Shown: in pieces, positions 18,368 through 26,431 of the stretch
Layout of the letters: each line of letters begins with the position of its first letter
Position numbering within the stretch: position 1 is the first letter of the stretch
Assembly: GCA_964654285.1 (NCBI GenBank)
Contig: CAZZJC010000008.1
Span: forward strand, 62,001-126,000
Direction: 5' to 3'
Length of the DNA: 64,000 bases
Source of the DNA: BJHQ01 sp964654285
GTDB taxonomy: Bacteria > Planctomycetota > UBA11346
Made by a program: the position numbers and the translations under genes
Notes under the pieces: model-generated
Told to the model about the DNA's origin: nothing
What the model saw: the letters and a program-made list of their open reading frames with translations, nothing else
The model's database searches: none

Positions 18368-18969
18368 GCGCGTGGCTGGACGGCATCCTGCGCTGGTGGT
18401 CCGGCGGCGACGTGCTGATGCCGGTGATGTTCGTCGTCGCAGTGGTGCTCTACACCATCCTCGCCGAACGCACCCTGGTGCTGTGGGGCGTGCGGCGACG
18501 GCAGCGTGCGGATGAACTGCTGGCCCTGCTCCAGGGCGGCCAGGCCGGCGAGCGCCATCGCACCGCCGGGCACGACGGACGCTGGCGCGCCTGGGCGGCG
18601 CACTACGTCGCCCTGGCCGAGGAGGAGCAGCTGTCGCGCGGCTTCACCCTGATCCGCACCCTGACCGCCTGCCTGCCCCTGCTGGGCCTGCTGGGCACCG
18701 TCAGCGGCATGGTGGACACCTTCGGCCACCTGGGATCTGGCGCGTTGGCGTCCGGCGGTGCCGCCAAGGGCGCCAGCGTGGTCCAATGCGCCAGCGCCGG
18801 CATCAGCCTGGCCCTCACCGCGACCCAGTACGGCATGGCCCTGGCCATCCCGGCCATGGTTTGGGACTGGTTGCTGGCGCGCCGTGCGGCCGCGCTGGCG
18901 CATCATCGGGAACTGGTGGTGCGCGCGGCCCAGGGCCCGGCCCAGGTACCGGAGACCATGGCGCCATGA
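18364..18969 (+). CDS. exbB: ExbB-type proton channel subunit
   Basis: 201-residue inner-membrane protein with TM1 at about 17-36 (VLMPVMFVVAVVLYTILAER). The conserved TolQ/ExbB core is TACLPLLGLLGTVSGMVDTF followed by SAGISLALTATQYGMALAIPAMV. Five ExbB subunits surround an ExbD dimer and use the proton gradient to drive TonB. It overlaps ttpC and exbD by 4 bp each. The paralogous channel immediately upstream makes this the TonB2/TtpC arrangement rather than a simple ExbB-ExbD-TonB set. Confidence 0.9.
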   Translation: MSAWLDGILRWWSGGDVLMPVMFVVAVVLYTILAERTLVLWGVRRRQRADELLALLQGGQAGERHRTAGHDGRWRAWAAHYVALAEEEQLSRGFTLIRTLTACLPLLGLLGTVSGMVDTFGHLGSGALASGGAAKGASVVQCASAGISLALTATQYGMALAIPAMVWDWLLARRAAALAHHRELVVRAAQGPAQVPETMAP

Positions 18970-19379
18970 GGTTCCTCCGCCGCCGCCGGCAAGAGCACCG
19001 GCCGATCGACCTCAATGTCATCCCGCTCATCGATGTCGTCTTCTTCCTGCTCATCTTCTACGTGATCAGCACCGCCTTCATGCAGGAGACGGCGGTGACG
19101 ATCCAACGACCCGCAAGCAGCCAGGCGGCGACGATCAGCAGCGGCTTCGTGCCGGTGGCGATCGTCAAGTCGGGCGCGATCCAGGTCGGAGCGCAGGTGG
19201 TCGAGGTCGCCAGCGTCGCCGAGGCGGTGCGCGCGGCGCTGTCCGCCGGCAGCACCGGCAAGGTCGTGGTCATCCCCGACCGCGAGGTGCCCACCGGGCT
19301 GCTGTTGCAGGTCATGGATGCGTGCAGCGCCGCCGGCGCGACGTCGGTCGATGTCGCCGCGACCAAGGCGGGGGGCTGA
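18966..19379 (+). CDS. exbD: ExbD-type energy-transduction subunit
   Basis: 137 residues. A basic cytoplasmic start (MRFLRRRRQEH) is followed by the ExbD TM helix with its proton-carrying Asp: IDLNVIPLIDVVFFLLIFYV (about 14-33). The periplasmic domain (about 60-137) ends with the usual VMDACSAAGATSVDVAATK. The start at 18966 overlaps the exbB stop (ATGA). The operon's tight packing breaks after this gene, with 279 bp before tonB. Confidence 0.9.
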   Translation: MRFLRRRRQEHRPIDLNVIPLIDVVFFLLIFYVISTAFMQETAVTIQRPASSQAATISSGFVPVAIVKSGAIQVGAQVVEVASVAEAVRAALSAGSTGKVVVIPDREVPTGLLLQVMDACSAAGATSVDVAATKAGG

Positions 19380-19658
19380 GATGGACTCCAATATCGCAAG
19401 TGCACCCCACCTGCTGCGTTGGTCGTCGGTCATTTGGCGCTGCCAAACTCCCTCCTCCCGCCTTGCATCTGGGGCGCACTTGCGGTTTTTATGGAGGACT
19501 CTGAGTGGACAGACTTCCGAGGCGAAGGCGTTGCGGGGAATCGAAACCAGATTGGCCGGTTCGATCCCATCATCCATTTGGCGTTTGCGTGAGATTCATC
19601 GGTTTTCCTTGTGGGGGCCGGTTGCTCCTTATTCCATAAAGATGTCGGGTTGCTTGGG
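19380..19658. other. Non-coding insertion-like segment between exbD and tonB
   Basis: 279 bp, AT-richer than its surroundings, inside an operon whose other joints overlap by 4 bp. It contains an imperfect inverted repeat: GGGGTGCACTTGCG on the minus strand (about 19395-19408) and GGGGCGCACTTGCG on the plus strand (19471-19484). A small TTGGC-GCT-GCCAA hairpin sits between them at 19434-19446. A 93-codon frame from an ATG at 19381 shows no recognisable domain. It looks like a small mobile or palindromic element, or a regulatory insertion. It is not assigned to a known family. Confidence 0.45.
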
Positions 19659-20402
19659 ATGAGTGTTGCGGCCCCTCAATCAGATCGGTTGCCATTGCCG
19701 CGCACGCGCTCGTTCCGCCGCGCCAAGCCGCAACGGCTGTGGTGGCTGGCGGCTGCGCTCGCCCTGATCGTCAACCTCGCCGTGGTGGCCGGGCTGGCGC
19801 AGGTCAGCCGCCTGCATTTCGATGCACCGGCAGCGCCCTTGGCGCTCACCACCCTGCGCCAGATCGCGCCTGACCCGCCGCCGTCGGCACCTGCGCACGA
19901 ACCTGCACGCGAAACCGATGCGGATCTCCAAGCCGCAGCGGCGCCCATCGCCCTGCCCAGCCTCGACCTGCCTGCGGCCCCGACCGCCGGCAGCCTGAGC
20001 CTGCCCGCGCTTGGCAGCCTTGAAGCCAGCCTGGAGCTGCCGCAGAGCCTCCCCGCCTTCACCCCGATCGCCGCGACACCCGGGCCGGCGCTGCCGGTCG
20101 CCGGCCCGGCCGGGCCGCCCGGGTACGACACCCCGGCCGAGCGCGAGGGCGATTTCAGCCTCGACCGGCATTACCCCCGCATCGCGCGGCAACGCGGCAT
20201 CACCGGATCGAGCCGGATCCGCTTCACCATCGATGACCAGGGCCGGGTCACGACGGTGACGGTGCTGGAGAGCACTCCGGCCGGGGTCTTCGACACCGCC
20301 GCCGAGAACCTGGCTCGCAGCCTGCGCTTCCGCCCGGCCCGCTCGGGCGGCAGGGCCGTCGCCTCGGCGCAGGAGACCACCATTGAATGGACCTTGAGAT
20401 GA
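19659..20402 (+). CDS. tonB: TonB energy transducer
   Basis: 247 residues from ATG 19659 (MSVAAPQSDRLPLP). A single N-terminal TM (about 28-48, LWWLAAALALIVNLAVVAGL) is followed by a Pro/Ala-rich periplasmic spacer (about 60-155). The TonB C-terminal domain is DRHYPRIARQRGITGSSRIR...FDTAAENLARSLRFRPA (about 170-245), with the canonical YP, F-D-x-A-A and FRPA positions. It reaches across the periplasm to energise outer-membrane receptors. It overlaps the TPR gene by ATGA. It is separated from exbD by an unusual gap that may carry its own promoter. Confidence 0.9.
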   Translation: MSVAAPQSDRLPLPRTRSFRRAKPQRLWWLAAALALIVNLAVVAGLAQVSRLHFDAPAAPLALTTLRQIAPDPPPSAPAHEPARETDADLQAAAAPIALPSLDLPAAPTAGSLSLPALGSLEASLELPQSLPAFTPIAATPGPALPVAGPAGPPGYDTPAEREGDFSLDRHYPRIARQRGITGSSRIRFTIDDQGRVTTVTVLESTPAGVFDTAAENLARSLRFRPARSGGRAVASAQETTIEWTLR

Positions 20403-21709
20403 CTCGTCGTTCTGCCTCTGCTTTCCTGCTGATCTTCTCGCTGGCAGGGGTTCCGCTCGTCGCCGAGGAACCCCGCGCGGTGCCGCCTCCGGTGGCCGAG
20501 GTGCTGACCCAGGCCGGCCAGGCCGCGCCGAGCGAGGCGATACGCCTCCTTGACGACTGGCTGGCCGGGGGAAAGAACCCGGCGCATGCCCTGATCCACC
20601 TCGCCCGCGCGCAGGCGCATTGGCGCCTGGCGCAGGACCGGCCGGCATCGGCGCAAGATCCGGAACGGCAGCGCCTGATCGCGGCGGCCGAAGCCGCCTT
20701 CACCGCGGCGCAGAAGCTCGACCCCGCGCTCAAGCAGGCCCACCTCGGCCTCGCCCAGTGCGCGGCGGCGCGCGAGGACTGGACCACCGCCTGCCGCGAA
20801 GCCGCCGCCGGCATCGATGCCGCCGGCGCCGACCGCAGCCATCTGATCTTCCTCGCCAACACCGCCCTGCGCGCCGGCGACTGGCGTCTGGCCACGCTCG
20901 CGGCGCAGCAGGGCATCCTGCGTTTTCCCGACGATGCCACCCTGCGCCGGATCGAACTGTCGGTGCTGGTGCACGCCGGACGCGGCGAGGACGCGCGCCA
21001 GGCGGTGCTCGCGCTGCTCGCCCGCACCCCTGCCGACCTGGAACTCTGGAAGCACCTCGCCTGGTCGGCGCAGGAGACCGGCCGCGCCGAGGAATCCGTC
21101 GCCGCGCTCGAAGCAGCCCTGGCTCTTGCCCCCTCCGACCGTGGCCTGCGCCGGCAGCTCGCCGAGGTGCAGTACAGCCGTGGTCTGATCCCGACCGCCT
21201 TGGCGACGGTGCGTCCGCTCATCGGTGAACCACCCGCCGCCACCGCGCTCAGCGACGATGGGCTGATCCTGCTCGCGAGCCGCCTGGCCGCCGAATCGGG
21301 CGACCTGGCCCTGGCCCGCGCCTGGCTGGCCGCGGTGCCGGACGCCCGGCGTTCGCGCCTCCAGCGCCTCGCCGCCGCCCGCTATGCCGTCCAGGCCGGC
21401 GATGCGGCCGCCGCCGGGGCCGCGCTCGACACCCTCGTCCAGGGGGGGGAAACCGACCCGGCCGTGCTGACCTGGGCCGGTTCGCTGGCAGATGCGCGCG
21501 GTGAGACCGCACGCGCCGAAGCGCTCCACCTGCGTGCAAGCAACGGCGACAGCGCGGCCAGCGCCACCGCGACGCTGCACCTGGCCGCGTTCTACCTGAA
21601 GCACGAGCGCCGCGACGAGGCGCGCACGCTGCTGGCCGCGTATCTCCTCAAGCGGCCCGACGACGTCCAGGCCCGGGCGTTGCTGGCGCAGATCCAACGT
21701 CGGCGTTGA
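20399..21709 (+). CDS. Periplasmic TPR protein of the TonB2 operon
   Basis: 436 residues with a signal peptide (MTRRSASAFLLIFSLAGVPLVAEEP, quoted in part: FLLIFSLAGVPLVAEEP). An all-helical array of about ten tetratricopeptide-like units follows (e.g. AAFTAAQKLDPALKQAHLGL, ESVAALEAALALAPSDRGLR, ARTLLAAYLLKRPDDVQARA). TtpC/TonB2 operons commonly end with a TPR gene. It probably scaffolds the system in the periplasm. Its start overlaps the tonB stop by 4 bp. Confidence 0.8.
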   Translation: MTRRSASAFLLIFSLAGVPLVAEEPRAVPPPVAEVLTQAGQAAPSEAIRLLDDWLAGGKNPAHALIHLARAQAHWRLAQDRPASAQDPERQRLIAAAEAAFTAAQKLDPALKQAHLGLAQCAAAREDWTTACREAAAGIDAAGADRSHLIFLANTALRAGDWRLATLAAQQGILRFPDDATLRRIELSVLVHAGRGEDARQAVLALLARTPADLELWKHLAWSAQETGRAEESVAALEAALALAPSDRGLRRQLAEVQYSRGLIPTALATVRPLIGEPPAATALSDDGLILLASRLAAESGDLALARAWLAAVPDARRSRLQRLAAARYAVQAGDAAAAGAALDTLVQGGETDPAVLTWAGSLADARGETARAEALHLRASNGDSAASATATLHLAAFYLKHERRDEARTLLAAYLLKRPDDVQARALLAQIQRRR

Positions 21710-21813
21710 CCCTGGACGTGCGACGGCGTCCGCACCCACCTGGATCACCGGGTATGTCCGAGCTCGCGCTTTCCAGCAGTTGCTTCCCCACGACCTGATT
21801 GCAGTTTCCCTGC

Positions 21814-22149
21814 GTGCCCGCCCGGCTGCTGTCCTGGCTGATCCTCGTGAGTCTGCTCGGCTTGGCCGTGGCAGGGCCGTGGCATCACGCCAACGCGCAT
21901 CGCCATTCCAGTTCTGACCCAGGCACCTCGCTTGCCGGCGCAGCTTCGGTTGCCCCGACCGACGCCGAGAACCATTGCCTCGTCTGCGATTTCTTGGCGC
22001 TGCTGCAGCACGCCAGCCTTGGCGAGGCGTGCGCCCAGCCTTGTACCGACTCTGACGAAGCCAGCGCCTTCACGCCGGTTCGATCCGATGCCGGTGCTGT
22101 CCGGTCCTGGTTCCAGGCACCGGCACGGGCCCCGCCCACGGGTTGCTGA
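21814..22149 (+). CDS. Small secreted Cys/His protein (DUF2946-like)
   Basis: 111 residues from a GTG at 21814 (a TTG at 21799 would add five residues). A hydrophobic signal segment (SWLILVSLLGLAVAGPWHHA) is followed by an HANAHRHSSS cluster, a C-x-x-C in ENHCLVCDFLALLQ, and a C-terminal ARAPPTGC. The C-x-x-C plus RAPP ending recalls the DUF2946 family of small proteins near metal-transport genes. It lies just upstream of a His-rich porin and a metal ABC transporter, so a metal-handling role is inferred. It could be over-called given its size. Confidence 0.5.
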   Translation: MPARLLSWLILVSLLGLAVAGPWHHANAHRHSSSDPGTSLAGAASVAPTDAENHCLVCDFLALLQHASLGEACAQPCTDSDEASAFTPVRSDAGAVRSWFQAPARAPPTGC

Positions 22150-22157
22150 TCCCTGAC

Positions 22158-22172
22158 GCGGCCGTCGGCCGC
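22158..22172. promoter_or_regulatory. GC hairpin between the small protein and porin genes
   Basis: GCGGCC-GTC-GGCCGC is a perfect 6-bp stem in the 84-bp gap. It could attenuate transcription into the metal-uptake genes or stabilise an mRNA end. There is no T-tract. Confidence 0.3.
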
Positions 22173-22233
22173 GCCCTCGATCCGTCCGTGGCCGTCGGCT
22201 GCGGAAATCAAACCCGTTTTCGGATTCCCACCC

Positions 22234-23595
22234 ATGAACTCACCCATCCACCATGGGCGTGCCCTCGGCACGCTCGTCTGCACCCTTGCGGCTTTCGCCT
22301 CAAGCAACGCGGTTTCTGCCGCTGAGCCATCCACCACCGCCCTTGACCGCGCCGTGGCTGGTCTTCCCACACCCCAAACCCCTGCGCCGTCCCGCACCAC
22401 CGCGCCAGTCGGCGTGCGGCTGATCGACGTATCGCTCGACATCCTGGCGGCCGCAGGTGGTTCCACGGCGGACGATGAGCACCTGTCCAGCCTGCTGGCC
22501 GGTGGCCATGATCCGCACCGCAATGGCTTCACCTTCCAAGGCGCCGAGCTGTCCCTGGCGGGCGTCGTCGATCCGTACTTCCAGGCCGAGGCCCATCTGG
22601 TCGCTACCGAGGAGGGTGTCGAACTCGAAGAGGCCTTCGCCAAGACGACGGCGCTGCCCTATGGCCTGGAAGCCAAGGGCGGCTACCAGCTCATCGAGTT
22701 CGGCCGCATCAATGCCAGCCATCCGCATTCCTGGGCCTGGATGGCGCAGCCGGTGATCGCCTCGCGCCTGCTGGGCGGCGACGGCACCCGCAGCGCCGGC
22801 GGCCGGGTCGCCTGGCTCATGCCGCTGCCGTGGTTCAGCCAGGTCTTCGTTGGCGCCTACAACCCCAACGATCCGAGCGCAGCCAGCTTCCGTGGGAGTC
22901 CTGGGGGACATGAGCACGGCGGGCACGACGAGGACGAAGCGACCTCGATCGCAGGCCGGCCGGCGCAGGAGGACGAACGTGGCGTGCGCAGCCTGGCCGA
23001 TCTGCTCTGGAGCGCCCGTTGGGAGACGTTCTTCGACTTCGGCACCGCCGGGCTGCGCCTGGGCACGAGCTGGATGGGCGGACCCAACGCTGCCGGTGGA
23101 CGCAGCGACATCGCAGGCCTCGATCTGCACGCGAAATGGAATCTGGCTGCCGGGCAGGCCCTTCGCTGGGTAGCGTTCACCGCCGAGGGCATGGGGCGCC
23201 GCGCCCGGGTCGGGTCGGCGGTGCTGAATCCCGGCACCGCGGACGAGGTCGAGATCGAAGGCTCCCGCCTGACGGATCTGGGCGGCTATGGCCAGGTGCT
23301 TGCCGGTTTCAGCCAGCGCTGGAGCGCCGGCGTACGCGCCGAATACGCGACCGCCAAGGGCGACAGCGTGGTCCACCGCGATGGGATCGACGTGCTCGAT
23401 TCCCCCAGCGCGGATCCGCTACGCGACCGGCGGCTCAGGATCTCGCCCCTGGTGCAGTTCCATCCGAGCGAATTCAGCCGCATCCGCCTGCAATACGACT
23501 ACGACCGGGCGCAGTTCCTGCCCAGCGGCAAGGCGCACAGCGTCTGGCTGGGAATCGAAGTCCTCATCGGCGCCCATCCGGCGCATGGGTACTGA
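22234..23595 (+). CDS. Outer-membrane porin-like protein with His-rich loop
   Basis: 453 residues. The signal peptide is about 1-29 (ending NAVSAAEP). The body is a beta-barrel with many amphipathic strands (FTFQGAELSLAGVVDPYFQA, WFSQVFVGAYN, ETFFDFGTAGLRLGTSW, SRIRLQYDYDRAQFLP). An extracellular loop at about 224-240 is strikingly metal-ligand-rich: GGHEHGGHDEDE. The final strand, SVWLGIEVLIG, is followed by AHPAHGY, ending in Tyr. It lies two bases before a znuA-like gene, so it probably lets zinc or a similar divalent metal across the outer membrane. Confidence 0.75.
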   Translation: MNSPIHHGRALGTLVCTLAAFASSNAVSAAEPSTTALDRAVAGLPTPQTPAPSRTTAPVGVRLIDVSLDILAAAGGSTADDEHLSSLLAGGHDPHRNGFTFQGAELSLAGVVDPYFQAEAHLVATEEGVELEEAFAKTTALPYGLEAKGGYQLIEFGRINASHPHSWAWMAQPVIASRLLGGDGTRSAGGRVAWLMPLPWFSQVFVGAYNPNDPSAASFRGSPGGHEHGGHDEDEATSIAGRPAQEDERGVRSLADLLWSARWETFFDFGTAGLRLGTSWMGGPNAAGGRSDIAGLDLHAKWNLAAGQALRWVAFTAEGMGRRARVGSAVLNPGTADEVEIEGSRLTDLGGYGQVLAGFSQRWSAGVRAEYATAKGDSVVHRDGIDVLDSPSADPLRDRRLRISPLVQFHPSEFSRIRLQYDYDRAQFLPSGKAHSVWLGIEVLIGAHPAHGY

Positions 23596-23597
23596 CC

Positions 23598-24629
23598 ATG
23601 AAAGCCCTCGTCCTTTCCAGCCTGCTTTGCATCCTCCATTCCATCCCTGTCCTCAGCACGGCTGGCGAGCCCATCCCGGTCTGCGCCAGCGTGCCGGAAC
23701 TCGGCGATCTGGTGCGCCAGGTCGGCGGCGAAGCGGTGCAGGTCACCGTCTTCGCCCAGCCTGGGGACGACCCGCACCGGGTCGACGCCAAGCCCAGCTT
23801 CGCGGTCTCCCTCGCGCGGGCGGAACTGCTGGTCTCGACCGGGTGCGAACTGGAGGTCGGTTGGCTGCCGCCGGTCATCGCCACCTCGCGCAATCCGCGC
23901 ATCGCCCCGGGTCAGCGCGGATTCCTGGAGGCGTCCTCGGTGGTGAGCGATCTGGTCGGCATTCCGACCGGCCAGATCGATCGTTCTGCCGGCGATGTGC
24001 ATCCGCACGGGAATCCGCATCTCCTCCTCGATCCGCTCAATGGCCTGGCGGTGGCCGAGGCGCTGCGCGATCGATTGAGCCAGCTCCGCCCCGGGTCGGC
24101 CGAGGTCTTCTCGCGCAACTGCACCGCCTTCCGCGCCGCGCTGGGAACCGCCCTGGTCGGTGCCAAGCTCGGCGCCGACCTCGACGGCGCCAAGCTCGCG
24201 CTGCTCGCCCGACACGGGAAACTGCTAGGGTTCCTCAAGGACCAGCAGCGCGAGGCGGACCTTGGCGGCTGGCTGGGGAGAATGCGACCCTTCGCCGGCG
24301 CCGCGGTCGCGGCCGACCACGACCTGTATCCGTACTTCGCCCGGGCATTCGGCCTGCGCGTCGTGGAAATGCTGGAGCCGAAACCAGGCGTGCCCCCGAG
24401 CGCCCGGCATCTGGTCGGCGTGGCCAAGCGCATGCGCGCGGCCGGGGCGGCGGTGATCCTCGCGACGCCGTATTTCGACCGTCGGGCGATCGATTCGGCG
24501 GCCGAGGCCGCCGGGGCGAAGGTGGCCGAGATGGCGCACCAGGCCGGCAGCCGGCCAGGCACCGGCTCCTACCTGAGCTGGATCGACTACAACGTGGGGG
24601 TCGTCGCCGCCGCTCTGGCGGGGGGCTGA
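23598..24629 (+). CDS. Metal ABC transporter substrate-binding protein (ZnuA/TroA family)
   Basis: 343 residues, cluster A-I binding protein for Zn or Mn. Signal peptide 1-23. Likely metal ligands: His in GDDPHRVDAKP (about residue 52), His in DVHPHGNPHLLLDP (about 136-141), the Asp/His pair in VAADHDLYPYFARAFGL (about 237) and the Asp in ATPYFDRRAID (about 294). The long helix joining the two lobes fits the family. A short HPHGNPH segment replaces the usual His-rich loop. It overlaps the ATPase gene by one base (TGATG), so the genes are coupled. Confidence 0.9.
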   Translation: MKALVLSSLLCILHSIPVLSTAGEPIPVCASVPELGDLVRQVGGEAVQVTVFAQPGDDPHRVDAKPSFAVSLARAELLVSTGCELEVGWLPPVIATSRNPRIAPGQRGFLEASSVVSDLVGIPTGQIDRSAGDVHPHGNPHLLLDPLNGLAVAEALRDRLSQLRPGSAEVFSRNCTAFRAALGTALVGAKLGADLDGAKLALLARHGKLLGFLKDQQREADLGGWLGRMRPFAGAAVAADHDLYPYFARAFGLRVVEMLEPKPGVPPSARHLVGVAKRMRAAGAAVILATPYFDRRAIDSAAEAAGAKVAEMAHQAGSRPGTGSYLSWIDYNVGVVAAALAGG

Positions 24630-25258
24630 TGCTGACCAGCGGCATCGATGCCAGCGACCTGGTGCGGGCGGAGGGCCTTGCGATCGGTCGCAATGGCCGC
24701 GCCCTGGTCGCGGGCATCGACTGGGTCCTGCGCCCGGGGCAATGGTGGTGGATCGAAGGTCCCAACGGCAGCGGCAAGAGCACGCTGCTCGCCACCATCC
24801 TGGGCGAACTGCCGCCGCTGGCCGGCCGGCTGGTCGTGCATCCCTGGATCGCGGATGGGGGTGGGCTGGCGGTGGTGCCGCAGCACGACGCCCTCGCACC
24901 GACCCTGCCGTTGTCGGTGGCGGAATACCTGGCGTTCGCTGCGAAGAATCCGGATCCGGCCGTGTTCGACGAACTCGATATCGCGCCCAAAGCGAGTTAT
25001 TGGGCGCTGTCCGGCGGCCAGCGCCAGCGGGCGCGCATCGCCCGTGCCCTGGTGCGGCAGCCGGCGCTGCTGGTGCTCGACGAGCCCTTCAACCACCTCG
25101 ACCGCGAAAGCATCGTGCGCGGCAGCGCCGCCCTGGTCCGGCGCTGCCGCGCCGGCGCGGCGGTAGTGGTGATCGGGCACCAGGTGCCGGAGGTCGCGAT
25201 TCCCTGCGGCCGCATCGTCCTCGACGAGGGCAGGGCGGAGGTCGCATGGAATCCCTGA
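24629..25258 (+). CDS. Metal ABC transporter ATP-binding protein
   Basis: 209-residue nucleotide-binding subunit. Walker A IEGPNGSGKST (42-52), Q-loop VVPQHDALAP (about 82-91), signature WALSGGQRQRARIARAL (about 129-145), Walker B LLVLDEPFNHLD and the switch His in VVVIGHQVPE. It is short for the ZnuC/MntB family but complete. The start ATG overlaps the binding-protein stop, and the next gene starts 13 bp inside it. It powers import through the adjacent permease. Confidence 0.92.
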   Translation: MLTSGIDASDLVRAEGLAIGRNGRALVAGIDWVLRPGQWWWIEGPNGSGKSTLLATILGELPPLAGRLVVHPWIADGGGLAVVPQHDALAPTLPLSVAEYLAFAAKNPDPAVFDELDIAPKASYWALSGGQRQRARIARALVRQPALLVLDEPFNHLDRESIVRGSAALVRRCRAGAAVVVIGHQVPEVAIPCGRIVLDEGRAEVAWNP

Positions 25259-26067
25259 TCCCGGCCTGGCTGCATGACGGCTGGCCGCAGTTCGGCGCGA
25301 GCTATATCGCCGCCTGGGCCTTGGCGGCGGCCCTGCCCCTGGCGGGCATCCCGGTGGTGGCGCGCGAACAGGCGTTGCTGGGGGTCGGTCTCGTCCAGAT
25401 CGGGGCCTGCGGCGTGGCGCTGGCGCTGGCTTGCGCCTGGCCCTTCCCGGCCGCCTGGGCGTTCCTGGCGATCGCCGCGGCGACCCTGCTCGCGCAACGC
25501 CCGCCACCGCGCGAACGTCCCGAAGCCGTCGCCGCCTGGATGATCCTGGCTGGTTCCGCGTTCACCGTGCTGGCGCTGGCCAGGCATCCGCAGGCCGCCG
25601 AGCGGATGGCGCAGCTCCAGGCGAGTTCGGTGCTGGGCGCGACCTGGGCCCAGGCCGCCGTCGCCATCGGCGCTGCGGTGGCAACCCTGGCCGTCGTGGT
25701 CTTCGCCGGCCGCCGCCTGCTGCTCGCAGCGTGGGAACCCGGCACGGCCCGCATCCAGGGCTCGGCGCCACCGCTGCTGACGATTGCCGCCGCACTTGGT
25801 CTGGCCCTGCTCCTGGCCACCTCGCTCAAGATCACCGGGGCGCTGTTCACCACCGCTCTGCTGGTGCTGCCCGTGCTCATCAGCCGACGCCTGCTGTCCC
25901 GGCTTGCCCCCCTGCCGTGGCTGGCGGTGATCCTGGCCGAGGCCGCGGTGACCACCGGATTCGCCCTGTCATGGACCTGGGATCTTCCCCCGGCCCAGGT
26001 CGCGGTCGCGATCCTGGGACTGCTGCTGGCGGCGACCTGGGTCTGGCCGCCGGCGTGGCGAAGGTGA
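25246..26067 (+). CDS. Metal ABC transporter permease (ZnuB family)
   Basis: 273 residues with about eight hydrophobic TM segments (e.g. ASYIAAWALAAALPLAGIPV, QALLGVGLVQIGACGVALAL, LLTIAAALGLALLLATSLKI, LTGxxF-like GALFTTALLVLPVL). The N-terminal REQALLGVGLVQIGACG and the SLKITGALFTTALLVLPVLIS region match ABC-3 family permeases. It forms the channel for the metal released by the binding protein. Its TGA overlaps the GTG of the receptor remnant that follows. Confidence 0.88.
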   Translation: MESLIPAWLHDGWPQFGASYIAAWALAAALPLAGIPVVAREQALLGVGLVQIGACGVALALACAWPFPAAWAFLAIAAATLLAQRPPPRERPEAVAAWMILAGSAFTVLALARHPQAAERMAQLQASSVLGATWAQAAVAIGAAVATLAVVVFAGRRLLLAAWEPGTARIQGSAPPLLTIAAALGLALLLATSLKITGALFTTALLVLPVLISRRLLSRLAPLPWLAVILAEAAVTTGFALSWTWDLPPAQVAVAILGLLLAATWVWPPAWRR

Positions 26068-26375
26068 AGCAGTCCGTCGAACCGGTGCTGACCTGGACCG
26101 GCATCAGCCAGGGTTTCGTACTCCGACCGCTTCCGACCTCGCGGGAACCCAGGATCGCGCGTCGAGTTCCAGCGGAGCCGGCAACGGGCCGCAGCACCGG
26201 CGCGATGCCGGGGTGGATCGTGTTCGACCTCAAGGCCGGCATCAGCAGCCCGGCCGGCGGCTGGCGCTTTGACCTGGGAATCGAGAACCTGGGCAATGTC
26301 ACCTACCGCCAGGTCGGTTCGGGGGCGGATGGAGCAGGATTCAACCTGGTGGCATCTGGGCAGATCCGGTTCTGA
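26064..26375 (+). pseudogene. C-terminal remnant of a TonB-dependent receptor
   Basis: A 103-codon frame whose GTG overlaps the permease stop (GTGA). The last ~55 residues are a textbook receptor ending: GWIVFDLKAGISSPAGGWRF, then FDLGIENLGNVTYRQ and GFNLVASGQIRF with a terminal Phe. The N-terminal plug and about 18 upstream strands are missing, so the piece cannot be a working receptor. It implies that a full receptor gene, served by the TonB operon upstream and sitting with the metal ABC genes, was lost by deletion. The overlapping GTG may keep the fragment translated. Confidence 0.7.
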
Positions 26376-26431
26376 ACGCTGCGCTGTCCGACGCCTGCCG
26401 CATTCGGCCAGGCCGATTCAGATGCGACCGA

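Noticed and set aside
19381..19662. Small gene between exbD and tonB (ATG at 19381)
   Set aside because: The translation has no domain or homologue-like pattern, lacks a Shine-Dalgarno beyond the exbD end, and overlaps an inverted repeat.
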